Shown: piece by piece, positions 50,539 through 58,674 of the stretch
Layout of the letters: every line of letters begins with the position of its first letter
How positions within the stretch are numbered: position 1 is the stretch's first letter
Source: W-Chloroflexi-9 sp045863195
Lineage (GTDB): Bacteria > Chloroflexota > Dehalococcoidia > UBA2979
NCBI GenBank assembly: GCA_045863195.1
Contig: BTUI01000009.1
Span: 1-64,000 of the forward strand
Reading direction: 5' to 3'
Length of the DNA: 64,000 bases
The notes under the pieces: model-generated
The model's database searches: none
The model's input: only the letters and a program-made list of their open reading frames with translations
What the model was told of the DNA's origin: nothing
Made by a program: the position numbers and the translations under genes

Positions 50539-51667
50539 ATGGAAGACCTGAAGCACCGCGTCGCAGACCTGCTGGCCCATGTCCGGGATGTGCAGGTGCG
50601 ACTTTGACCTCCCTGCACAGGAACGCGAACTAGCCCGCGTCCGCGAGGACGCGCAGGCCCCCGACCTCTGGGATGACACCGCACGCGCCCAGCGCGTGAT
50701 GAAGGAGGTCGCCCGCCTCGAGGCCATCGTCGGCTCGTGGCAGCGCCTCGAAGCCTCCGTCTCCGACCTCACCGCCCTCGCCGAGCTGATCGACGAGACC
50801 GAGGGCGAGGAGCGCGCCGACCTGCTCGCCGATGCCGACCGCGAGATCGCGGACCTCGAGCGCCAGTTCGAGGCGCTGGAGGTGCGGCTGACGCTCGGCG
50901 GCCCGTACGACGCGCGCGGCGCGCTGCTCTCGCTGCACGCTGGCGCCGGCGGCACGGAGGCGAACGACTGGACGGAGATGCTGCTGCGCATGTACCTGCG
51001 CTGGGCGGAGCAGCACGGCTTCAAGACCGAGATCCTCTCGATCAGCAGCGGCGAAGAGGTCGGCATCAAGTCCGTCGAGGTACGCATCGATGGCGACTTC
51101 GCGTACGGGCTGCTCCGCTCCGAGCGCGGCGTGCACCGCCTCGTGCGCATCTCTCCGTTCAACGCCGCGGGGACGCGCCAGACCACGTTCGCGCTGTGCG
51201 AGGTGGTGCCGGAGGCGGACCCGAGCGACGCCGAGAGCATCGAGATCCGTCCCGCCGACCTCCGCATCGACACCTACCGCGCGAGCGGCAACGGCGGCCA
51301 GAACGTCCAGAAGAACGACACCGCCGTCCGCCTCACCCACCTGCCCACGGGCATCGTGGTGACCTGTCAGAACGAGCGCTCGCAGGCACAGAACAAGGAG
51401 AGCGCCATGCTCGTCCTGCAGTCGCGCCTGCTCGAACGCGAGATCGAGCGGCAGGAGGCGGAACGCGCGCGCCTGAAGGGCGAGCACGTGGAGGCCGGCT
51501 GGGGGAACCAGATCCGCTCCTACGTCCTCCACCCGTACAAGATGGTGAAGGACCTCCGCTCCAACGTGGAGACCAGCGACACGGGCGCCGTGCTGGATGG
51601 CGACCTGGACCAGTTCATCAACGCCTACCTCCGCCTCCAGGTGGGGGTGGAGGACGGAGTGGCCTGA
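50539..51667 (+). CDS. prfB: Peptide chain release factor 2, with programmed +1 frameshift
   Basis: RF2 terminates at UGA and UAA. The first 22 codons (50539-50604) end in CTT and an in-frame TGA (50605-50607); slipping forward one base continues as GAC from 50606 to 51667, giving 375 residues. The site CTTTGAC is the classical RF2 autoregulatory frameshift, with an SD-like AGGTG 3 bases before CTT. SPF (205-207), the UGA/UAA-reading motif, and GGQ (252-254) are at the expected places. The ORF starting at ATG 50579 is only part of the gene. This is no sequencing error: the site is conserved in many bacteria. Confidence 0.96.
50594..50608 (+). promoter_or_regulatory. RF2 programmed frameshift site
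   Basis: AGGTG-CGA-CTT-TGA-C: an SD-like AGGTG 3 bases before the slippery CTT codon, then the TGA with a following C, a poor termination context. Low RF2 favours slippage. Confidence 0.93.
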
Positions 51668-53022
51668 TGCCCCGGATTCGGATCGCTGGGGCGCTGGCCG
51701 TCCTCGGAGCGGTGCTCGCGTTTAGCCTCGTCATGCCGGTAGCGGCGGCGGAGGTGCAGACCTCCAACCGTTCCGTCGTCACGGCGGACCCGATGTCCGT
51801 GGTCTTCCAGTTGCGCGTGGCGGCCCCCGGCGGACTGCGCGCCGCCGTGGTGAACTACCGCGTCCTGAACCCGGAGGGGAACGTCGGTGGCTCCGTGCGG
51901 CCGGAGGTGACCGCCACCGGCACACAGGAACTGCGCGCCACGCTCCTCACCAACAACGGCGAACGCTACATTCCGGTCGGTTCCCAGTTCGTCTACTCGT
52001 GGGAACTCACGGACGCGGACGGGACGGTCCACACCCTGCCGGAGGAGTCGTTCACCTTCCTCGATGGCCGCTACCAGTGGCAGGAGCGCACCGAGGGCGA
52101 CGTGACGGTCTTCTGGTACGGCAACAGCGACCAGCAGGCGGCGCTGGCGTTGCAGGCGACGGCGGACGCGATCACGGACATGGAGACGCTGCTCCAGGTC
52201 CAGATGCCGTATCCGGTGCGCCTGGTCGTCTACCGCAGCGAGTCCGAGGGCGAGATGGCGCAGCGGCCCCGCGGTGGCTCCTTCGACTCGCAGGTGGTGA
52301 CCGGGGGCGCGCGCGTCGCGACCGACCTCCTCCACGTGTACGACGCGCTGGGCGGCTTCGTGGACGTGACGCGCCACGAGGCGGCCCACCTGGTCACGAA
52401 GGTCGCGGGCGACGGCCCGTTCACCTCGATCCCGTCATGGCTGGACGAGGGCGTCGCCGTGTACGCGCAGAACGACCCTGGCGCCGGCTACCGGGGCGCG
52501 GTGGAGACGGCGATCCGCCTCGACCGCACGCTGCGCCTGCGCTCTCTCGCCGGCCCGGTCAACGAGGCGTCCCAGGTCAACATCTTCTACGGCCAGTCGT
52601 GGGCGGTCGTGAAGTTCATGATCGACTCCTATGGCGAGGAGGCGTTCGCCGAGGTGTTCCGCATCGTGAAGGCGGGCCAGCCGATCGACGCCGCCCTCGG
52701 CGAGGTCTACGGCCTCAACCAGGACACGCTCTACAACGCGTGGCGGGAGAGCGTGGGGCTGGCGGCGATCGACTTCAGCCTGATCCCGGACGCCACGGCC
52801 GTCCCGCAGGCGGAGGGCACCCGAGCGCCGCTGGGCATCCCGACCTCGGTCGCTGGGAGTGGCGGCGCTACGCCGGCGCCCGTGGGTGGCAGCGCCGGAG
52901 CCGCGAGCCCGTCGTCCGGGGGCAACTCCAACGCGACGACCGCGGCGATCATCGGCGCGGTGACGCTACTGCTCGCGGGTGGCCTCGGCGGCCTCGGCTT
53001 CCGGATGCTGCGGAAGCGGTAG
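51667..53022 (+). CDS. Secreted, membrane-anchored gluzincin metallopeptidase-like protein (peptidase MA-like)
   Basis: A 451-residue exported protein. A signal peptide (about 1-28, ending VAAA) is followed by a beta-rich domain, a zinc-peptidase domain with H237-E-A-A-H241 and the third ligand E261 in WLDEGVAVYAQ, a Gly/Ser/Ala-rich linker and a C-terminal helix (about 425-447) ending LRKR. It is coupled to prfB, the ATG overlapping the TGA stop by one base. The substrate is unknown. Confidence 0.88.
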   Translation: MPRIRIAGALAVLGAVLAFSLVMPVAAAEVQTSNRSVVTADPMSVVFQLRVAAPGGLRAAVVNYRVLNPEGNVGGSVRPEVTATGTQELRATLLTNNGERYIPVGSQFVYSWELTDADGTVHTLPEESFTFLDGRYQWQERTEGDVTVFWYGNSDQQAALALQATADAITDMETLLQVQMPYPVRLVVYRSESEGEMAQRPRGGSFDSQVVTGGARVATDLLHVYDALGGFVDVTRHEAAHLVTKVAGDGPFTSIPSWLDEGVAVYAQNDPGAGYRGAVETAIRLDRTLRLRSLAGPVNEASQVNIFYGQSWAVVKFMIDSYGEEAFAEVFRIVKAGQPIDAALGEVYGLNQDTLYNAWRESVGLAAIDFSLIPDATAVPQAEGTRAPLGIPTSVAGSGGATPAPVGGSAGAASPSSGGNSNATTAAIIGAVTLLLAGGLGGLGFRMLRKR

Positions 53023-53028
53023 CGTCCG

Positions 53029-53841
53029 TCAGGGGACGATCAGGCCGGACGTGGTGCGGCCGCCTGGCGGTACCGGCGGCGGCTGCGAGGCCATCGCGCG
53101 CGCCTGCGCCTCGCTGATGTAGGGCGCGGTGAACACGCGGTCGCGCACCACCGGTTCGTCGTCGTCGGTGAGTACGCGGCCGATCTGCTCCATCAGCGTG
53201 CTCTCGTTCCACAGCCCCACGGAGCGACGGCCGTTGATGCTGATCACCGGCACCTCGCTCACCATCCGCTGCTCCGCGAGCCGCTCGAACTCCGCGATCT
53301 CGATGATGCGGACGTGGACGTGCTTGCTCTCCACCGCGAGCGCGCCGAGCAGCCGCGTCATCTGCACCGAGAACGGGTCGTACGGCGTGACCAGCGCCTC
53401 GATCGACAGCGGCGCCTCCAGCGTGCCGAGGGCGGCGCGCGAGGCCGGGGTGAGCGACGACTGCCCGCTGGAGATGAGCCAGATCAGGTCGAGGAGCCCC
53501 TGGAAGAGCGCCCCCGAGAAGTAGCCGACGAGGTGGATCGAGCGGCCGGTGGAGCGCAGCACCGTGGTCGGGGACATGGTGATCCCCGCCTCGCGCGCGC
53601 GGTCGGCGTGGCGGTCCAGGTCGTACGGCGTGACGGTGAGGGCGGGATGCAGCGCGCAGATCTGGCGGATCAGGCCGGCCACGTCCTCCGCGTGGATGCC
53701 CGGGTCGCGCTCGGGCGTCAGCACCGGCCCCGGCGTGCGCGTCCACACGTCGAACGCGACGCGGCGGCTGATGCGCTCCGAGAGGAGCCGCTGCACGTTG
53801 GCGAGTTCGGGACGGGAGAGCGGGCCCTTCACGACCGGCAT
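53029..53841 (-). CDS. Tandem thioredoxin-fold protein lacking CxxC, with SGLIVP tail
   Basis: A 270-residue protein resembling protein disulfide oxidoreductases (two thioredoxin folds; GYFSGALFQGLLDLIW, then LVTPYDPFSVQMTRLLGAL and SEVPVISING). The usual CPYC site is T152-P-Y-D155, so both redox cysteines are gone; only Cys62 remains. The cis-proline is kept. The protein ends PGGRTTSGLIVP, very like the end of the protein at 2666-3025. ATG 53841 overlaps the pgsA stop, so it is translated with the inositol-lipid genes. A binding or scaffold role is more likely than catalysis. Confidence 0.8.
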   Translation of the reverse strand: MPVVKGPLSRPELANVQRLLSERISRRVAFDVWTRTPGPVLTPERDPGIHAEDVAGLIRQICALHPALTVTPYDLDRHADRAREAGITMSPTTVLRSTGRSIHLVGYFSGALFQGLLDLIWLISSGQSSLTPASRAALGTLEAPLSIEALVTPYDPFSVQMTRLLGALAVESKHVHVRIIEIAEFERLAEQRMVSEVPVISINGRRSVGLWNESTLMEQIGRVLTDDDEPVVRDRVFTAPYISEAQARAMASQPPPVPPGGRTTSGLIVP

Positions 53842-54446
53842 CAGCGGCCACCCTTCGGCGCGTCTTCCTCGATCAGCATGCGCGCGGCGATCCACGTGCG
53901 CTGGGCGGCCGTGAACAACGTGAGCACCGCGAGCACCCAGAGCGCGGCGGTCACGAACCCGAGGATGAGCGCCACGCCCGTCAGCACCACGCGCTCCGAG
54001 CGCGTGAACAGCCCATCCTTCAGCGCCAGCCCCAGGCCCTCCGCGCGCGCCCGGACGTAGGAGACCATGAGCGACCCCACGACCGCGGCGAACGCCAGCA
54101 GCGCCTCCGTGTCGTGGCCGCCGTCGATCGCCCACCACGTGAGCCCGAACAGCACCACCGCCTCCGACACGCGGTCGAGGACGGAGTCGTAGAGCGCGCC
54201 GAACCGGGAGGCCCGCCCCGTGGAGCGCGCCAGCGCGCCGTCCAGCATGTCCAGCGCGCTGAAGAACAGCACGAGGATGCCGCCGAGGAGGAACTCCCCC
54301 CGTGCGACGAAGACCGCTGCGAGCCCGTTCCCGAGGAAGCCGAGCGTGGTGAGCGCGTCCGGGCTGACCCCGGCGCTCGCCAGCACCCGGACGATGGGGT
54401 CCAGCACAGCCGCGGGGGCGCGGCGAGGGAGGAGGGCACGGCTCAT
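53841..54446 (-). CDS. pgsA: CDP-alcohol phosphatidyltransferase, probable phosphatidylinositol-phosphate synthase type
   Basis: A 201-residue integral membrane enzyme with about six helices. The full CDP-alcohol phosphotransferase motif is present: D66-x2-D69-G-x2-A73-R74-x8-G83-x3-D87-x3-D91. The gene lies directly after a PimA-like glycosyltransferase and near inositol-phosphate synthase, so inositol phosphate is the likely alcohol; glycerol phosphate cannot be excluded. ATG 54446 was chosen by the family's N-terminus. Confidence 0.88.
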   Translation of the reverse strand: MSRALLPRRAPAAVLDPIVRVLASAGVSPDALTTLGFLGNGLAAVFVARGEFLLGGILVLFFSALDMLDGALARSTGRASRFGALYDSVLDRVSEAVVLFGLTWWAIDGGHDTEALLAFAAVVGSLMVSYVRARAEGLGLALKDGLFTRSERVVLTGVALILGFVTAALWVLAVLTLFTAAQRTWIAARMLIEEDAPKGGR

Positions 54447-54456
54447 TGGCGGCGAC

Positions 54457-55641
54457 TCATTCCGTGCGTGCCAGCCGTCGCTGGCGGGTGTCATGCATCA
54501 CGCGCTGCTGATCGAGCAGCCGTTCGTAGTAGGAGATCACCTGCTGGGCCACGCGCGGCCAGGAATACTCCTCCACCCGCTGCCGGCCCTCCACCACCAG
54601 GCGGATGCGGCGCTCCGGGCTGCGCACCAGTTCGGTGAGCGCGTCCGCCAGCGCCATCGCATCGTTGGGACGGACGAGCAGGCCGTCCACCCCGTGGGTG
54701 ATGACGGAAGCGTACCCGTCGATGTTGGAGGCGACGACCGGCAGGCCGGACGCCATCGCCTCCAGCAGCACATAGCCCTGCGACTCGTGACCGAGGGCCG
54801 GCGAGCAGAACACGTGGGCGCTGCGGTGATAGCGAGGCAGGTCCTGATAGGTGATGCCACCCTCCGGCGCCTGGACGAACGTGATCCCTCGGAGCCCGCG
54901 CGCGGCCACGGCGCGCTCGTAGCGGGCGCGGGTGGGCGAATCCGGCCCGACGATGATCAGGCGGGTGTCCGGGACGCGTGCGTTCACCACGCCGAACGCG
55001 CGGATGAGGACGGCCAGGCCCTTCCGCTTCTCGGCGCGGCCCACGTACAGGATGTTCGTGGTGCCCTCGAACTCCGGCAGCGGCTCCACCGCCGGGTTCG
55101 CCCAGTGCGCGATATCGATGCCATTCGGGATCACGTTGTAGAAGCCCGGGAAGTAGCGGGCGACGTACTGCGCGGCGGGCGGCGAGACGGCGATCTTCCC
55201 GTGCAACTCGCGGAACCAGCGGTGCAGCAGCCGGCGGCCATACGAGTAGAGGCGGTTTCCGCCGTCCTTGCGTGCATGGAAGGTGCCCACGTTGATGACG
55301 TTGGGATTCGCGGCGCGTGAGTGACGGAGCACCTGGATCGGCAGCACCGGCATCAGCGGCTCGTGCACGTGCACCACGTCGAACTGCTCGCGGTCCAGCA
55401 CCTCCCGCACCTGTCGCCCCAGGCGAGGGTTGACCGGGATGCGCACCACGGAGCCAGACGCCGACACCGGGATCGGCCGGCCGATGGTGACCACGCCGGG
55501 GGTGGCCAGCGGCTCGCTGCTCGGCGCGATGATCATCGCCTCGTGGCCGCGGGCGCGGAGTTCGTCCGCCATCACCGCCACGTGGCGGTTCACCCCACCG
55601 GGGTGCTTCCAGTCGTATGGAGAGACCAGCGCCACCTTCAT
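54457..55641 (-). CDS. pimA: GT4 family glycosyltransferase, PimA-like
   Basis: A 394-residue GT-B enzyme. Features resemble mycobacterial PimA, the first phosphatidylinositol mannosyltransferase: SPYDWKHPGGVNRHV (7-21), GRPIPVSASGSVVRIPVN, VHVHEPLMPVLPIQVL, FHARKDGG, IPNGIDIAHW, YVGRAEKRKGLAVLIRAF and the GT4 EX7E block HESQGYVLLEAMASG. It transfers a sugar, probably mannose from GDP-mannose, to a lipid acceptor on the inner membrane face. It is coupled to the PHP gene by ATGA. Donor and acceptor are inferred from homology and context. Confidence 0.85.
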   Translation of the reverse strand: MKVALVSPYDWKHPGGVNRHVAVMADELRARGHEAMIIAPSSEPLATPGVVTIGRPIPVSASGSVVRIPVNPRLGRQVREVLDREQFDVVHVHEPLMPVLPIQVLRHSRAANPNVINVGTFHARKDGGNRLYSYGRRLLHRWFRELHGKIAVSPPAAQYVARYFPGFYNVIPNGIDIAHWANPAVEPLPEFEGTTNILYVGRAEKRKGLAVLIRAFGVVNARVPDTRLIIVGPDSPTRARYERAVAARGLRGITFVQAPEGGITYQDLPRYHRSAHVFCSPALGHESQGYVLLEAMASGLPVVASNIDGYASVITHGVDGLLVRPNDAMALADALTELVRSPERRIRLVVEGRQRVEEYSWPRVAQQVISYYERLLDQQRVMHDTRQRRLARTE

Positions 55642-56420
55642 CGTGCCGCCCGTGCCTCGCGCCAGCGTTCGATGCGCCCGCCGATCACCTTGCGCGGCGT
55701 CACGGAGAGCCCGCGGACCTGCTGGAGCACCAGGCGCCTCGCACCGATCTCCCGGTACGGCGTCGTGCGGACCAGCACGCCGGCGGTCCGCCGCTCGAGG
55801 ATGGCACGGCGCAGGTCCTCCGCGGTGCGGCCGGGGAACTGCGTGTACGCCGTCCCCACCGTTTCGCAGAAGTGCGCGTCCGAACCGCCGGTCTCGGCGA
55901 GGTGCCACCGCTCGCGGTTGCCGCGCTCGGCACGCTCCCCCACGTCCCACCCGCGCATCATCGGGTTCGCGAGTTCGATGCCGTCCGGGTGGGTGGCGGG
56001 GTCCTCGATGCGCATGACGCGGTCCAGGGTGCGACGTCCGACCGAGCGGGTGAGCAGCGAGAACGGGTGGGGCACCACGGCCAGGCCACCGGCCTGGTGG
56101 ATCGCGGCGATGGTGTCCTCGATGCGCTTGAACGAGGCGACCGGGCGGTCGACCCAGAGCGCCAGCAGGTGGCCGTGCAGGGTGGTCACCTCGATGCCGG
56201 TCACCAGGTCGAAGTGGTAGCCGCCGCGCGCATGCACCTCGCGCGCCTCCAGGGCACCGCGGACATCGTCGTGGTCGGTGACGGCGACGACGTCGAGTTC
56301 AGCGCGGGCCTCGACGTGGTCGAAGACGCTGCGGGCGCTGTCCATGCCGTCGCCGTAGGCGGTGTGGACCTGCAGGTCAGCGCGCCCGAAGCGCGGCGGT
56401 CGAGGGGCAGCGTCAGTCAT
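55638..56420 (-). CDS. PHP domain metal-dependent phosphoesterase
   Basis: A 260-residue PHP-family protein. Metal ligands are seen in DLQVHTAYGDG, VAVTDHDDVRGAL, HPHPFSLL-type VVPHPFSLL and GGSDAHFCETVG. These enzymes hydrolyse phosphoesters of nucleotides, sugars or other small molecules. It is the first gene of the operon with the PimA-like, PgsA and thioredoxin-fold genes. TATGAT (56429-56434) lies 8 bases before its ATG, which suggests a nearly leaderless mRNA. It could act on an inositol- or sugar-phosphate, but this is unproven. Confidence 0.85.
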   Translation of the reverse strand: MTDAAPRPPRFGRADLQVHTAYGDGMDSARSVFDHVEARAELDVVAVTDHDDVRGALEAREVHARGGYHFDLVTGIEVTTLHGHLLALWVDRPVASFKRIEDTIAAIHQAGGLAVVPHPFSLLTRSVGRRTLDRVMRIEDPATHPDGIELANPMMRGWDVGERAERGNRERWHLAETGGSDAHFCETVGTAYTQFPGRTAEDLRRAILERRTAGVLVRTTPYREIGARRLVLQQVRGLSVTPRKVIGGRIERWREARAAR

Positions 56421-56428
56421 CGCCAGCG

Positions 56429-56434
56429 ATCATA
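56429..56434 (-). promoter_or_regulatory. -10 element of the PHP-pimA-pgsA operon
   Basis: TATGAT 8 bases before the ATG at 56420, with no ribosome site. The mRNA would have a leader of no more than about 2 bases. Confidence 0.5.
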
Positions 56435-56543
56435 GCCCTCGGGCAGGTCCTATGCGCTCACCGGCCGGCGACGTTCGGGCCTTCCCGTCAGGTTCGCGAG
56501 TGTGCCTAACGAAGTCTGATCACGGCGCACCCAGCATGGGGAC

Positions 56544-57809
56544 ATGAGCACACTCGCCACCCCTCCCGCGTCATCTGTCCTCATCACGAACGCCACGGTC
56601 GTCCTGCCGGATGAGTCGGTTCCACATGGCGCCGTCGCGGTGGTCGACGGGCGTATCGCGGAGGTCGGCACGGCCGAGACGCTGCGTGGTGGCGGCCTCC
56701 CCGTGGTCGATGCCGGCGGCGCCTACTGCCTGCCGGGCCTCGTGAACCTCCACGATGACGAGATCGAGACCGAGGTCAATCCGCGCGTCGGTGCGAACCT
56801 GCCCCTGCGGTTCGCGCGACGTAACTACGTGCAGCGCGCGGTCGGCGCCGGCGTGACGACCGCCTTCATGGCAGTCGCCTACGCCGACCTGGCCTTCACG
56901 ATCGCCAACCCTCGGACGCTGGCCGCCGCGCTGGCGATCGGCGGCGAGATCGAGCGCGACCGCAGCATGGGCGGGCTGGACCAGCACCTGCTCCCGCGCT
57001 TCGCGATCGACCGGCCGGAGATCGTCCGTGACGTGATCCTGCCGCTGCTCGACCAGCAGCCGGTGCGGGCGCTCGCCTTCCTCGGCGCGGGGTACTCGCG
57101 ATTCAAGGACGACGACGCCATGGTGGCTCGGCTTCGGTCGATCTACCCCGACCCCGCCGGGTGCGTGGCGCTCCAGGAGCGGTACTTCGCCGGTGACACC
57201 GGCGCGCGTGACGCGCTGCTGGCCCGCGAACCGCACGGCCTCGCGCCCGAGGAACTGGTGCCGTACCTGCTCTGCCTGCTCCAGCGGGAGCAGGAGCGCG
57301 CTCCCTTCGCCCTCTCCACGCACGATGACGAGAGCGCCGAGAAGGTGTCGCTGATGCACGCCGTCGGCGCGAACATCTGCGAGATGCCCGTCGAGATCGT
57401 CGCGGCGGAACGCGCGCGCGAACTAGGGATGTACGTGAGCGTGGGTGCACCGAACATCGCCCGGGGCGGCTCCACGCGCGGGCGGCTCGCCGCCTCCGAC
57501 CTGGTGGCACGCGGGCTGGCGGACATCATCGTCGCGGACTACCACGCCCCGTCGCTGCTCTACGCGCTGTTCGAGGTGGTCCGCCTCGGTGCGATCGATC
57601 TGCCGGGCGCGGTGCGACTCTGCGCGACCCATCCGGCAGCCGCGATGGGGATGGCGGACCGGGGGCAGATCCAGCCCGGGCGTCGGGCCGACCTCGCTCT
57701 CGTCGGACTGGAGGACGGCGTGCCGGAGTGCCGCGCGACCTTCCTGGAAGGCGTGATGCGCTACTCCACGCTCCCGGTTGACGCGCGCGTGCCGGTCGGG
57801 GTCGCCTGA
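56544..57809 (+). CDS. PhnM-like amidohydrolase (phosphonate-metabolism type)
   Basis: A 421-residue amidohydrolase-superfamily protein. It is similar to PhnM (alpha-D-ribose 1-methylphosphonate 5-triphosphate diphosphatase): PGLVNLHDDEIETEVNPR, FALSTHDDESAEKV, GAPNIARGGSTRG and VADYHAPSLLYALFEV. No other carbon-phosphorus lyase gene is in the window, so it may act on another pyrophosphate or triphosphate substrate. It converges with, and overlaps by 49 bases, the acyltransferase gene on the other strand. Confidence 0.85.
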   Translation: MSTLATPPASSVLITNATVVLPDESVPHGAVAVVDGRIAEVGTAETLRGGGLPVVDAGGAYCLPGLVNLHDDEIETEVNPRVGANLPLRFARRNYVQRAVGAGVTTAFMAVAYADLAFTIANPRTLAAALAIGGEIERDRSMGGLDQHLLPRFAIDRPEIVRDVILPLLDQQPVRALAFLGAGYSRFKDDDAMVARLRSIYPDPAGCVALQERYFAGDTGARDALLAREPHGLAPEELVPYLLCLLQREQERAPFALSTHDDESAEKVSLMHAVGANICEMPVEIVAAERARELGMYVSVGAPNIARGGSTRGRLAASDLVARGLADIIVADYHAPSLLYALFEVVRLGAIDLPGAVRLCATHPAAAMGMADRGQIQPGRRADLALVGLEDGVPECRATFLEGVMRYSTLPVDARVPVGVA

Positions 57810-58666
57810 GACCAGATGGGCGAGAGCGGGAACCACTGGCCGGGCCAGCGGCGGATCCCCGCCTCCAGCGCAGACGTGAGTGCCGCCATCCCCGACTCGA
57901 GGTCGCCCTCGCGGTCGCCGGTGGGCGGCGGTAGCGGGAGCGGCTCGATGAGGACGCGGAAGCGGCCCGCGCCCGCCCTCGGTGCCCACGCGATGAACAC
58001 GGGCGCCCCGGTGCGGCGGGCGAGTTCCACCGCGCCCGTCGGCAGGGGCGCGCGCTCGAGGAAGAACAGGCGTTGAGGCGCTGTGCCGAGGACATCGCGG
58101 TCGACGAGCATTGCGAGGATGCCACCGCCGCGCAGGTGCTCGATGGTTGCGCGCAGGCCCGCGGTCGTCGCGGGGATGAACCGCACGCCCTCACGGCCGC
58201 GGATGCGGTGCACGAACTCGTGGACACGCGGTGGTGACAGCGGCTCCGTGACCGCCGCCAGCGGAAGTCCGAGGGAGGCGGCGGCTCGGATCACCATCTC
58301 CGGGTTCCCCAGGTGTGCGCCGACCACGATCACCCCGTGGCCGGCCGCATGCGCCTCCCGCACCGCCTCGAGGCCCCGTACCTCCAGGATTGCGCCGGAC
58401 ACCGTCTCCGGGCTTGCTCCCGCGCGCGCGAAGTCGGCGTAGTAGCGGGCCACGCTGCGGGCGCACTCGCGCGCGGCGGCCTGGACACGCGCGCGGGGCG
58501 CACCGGGGCCCAGCACGTGGCGCATGTGGTCGGTGGTGACCTCCTGGATGCGGCGGGAGGCGTACCACGTGGCGGTGCCGGCCGCGGCCGCCAGCGCATC
58601 CAGCGCGCCCGCGGGGAGCCGCCCCACGACATGCACCAGGCTCCAGAGGAACGCGAGCCGCAGCAC
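57761..58666 (-). CDS. LpxL/PatA-like lysophospholipid acyltransferase family protein (first of two)
   Basis: About 301 residues with an N-terminal membrane anchor. It resembles the LpxL/HtrB-PatA family, with GVIVVGAHLGNPEMVIRAA, where the HxxxxD motif reads HLGNPE, so Glu replaces Asp. Later DRDVLGTAPQRLFF and GAVELARRTGAPV match the family. In mycobacteria PatA acylates PIM mannose. GTG 58666 is the conventional start; a CTG at 58678, in a CTGA overlap with the upstream stop, is an alternative. Adjacent to the second acyltransferase and near ino1 and pgsA. Confidence 0.8.
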   Translation of the reverse strand: MLRLAFLWSLVHVVGRLPAGALDALAAAAGTATWYASRRIQEVTTDHMRHVLGPGAPRARVQAAARECARSVARYYADFARAGASPETVSGAILEVRGLEAVREAHAAGHGVIVVGAHLGNPEMVIRAAASLGLPLAAVTEPLSPPRVHEFVHRIRGREGVRFIPATTAGLRATIEHLRGGGILAMLVDRDVLGTAPQRLFFLERAPLPTGAVELARRTGAPVFIAWAPRAGAGRFRVLIEPLPLPPPTGDREGDLESGMAALTSALEAGIRRWPGQWFPLSPIWSQATPTGTRASTGSVE

Positions 58667-58674
58667 CGGAGGCG

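Noticed and set aside
56544..57809. A phosphonate-degradation (phn) operon
   Set aside because: Only a PhnM-like protein is present; no C-P lyase subunits or phosphonate transporter lie nearby.
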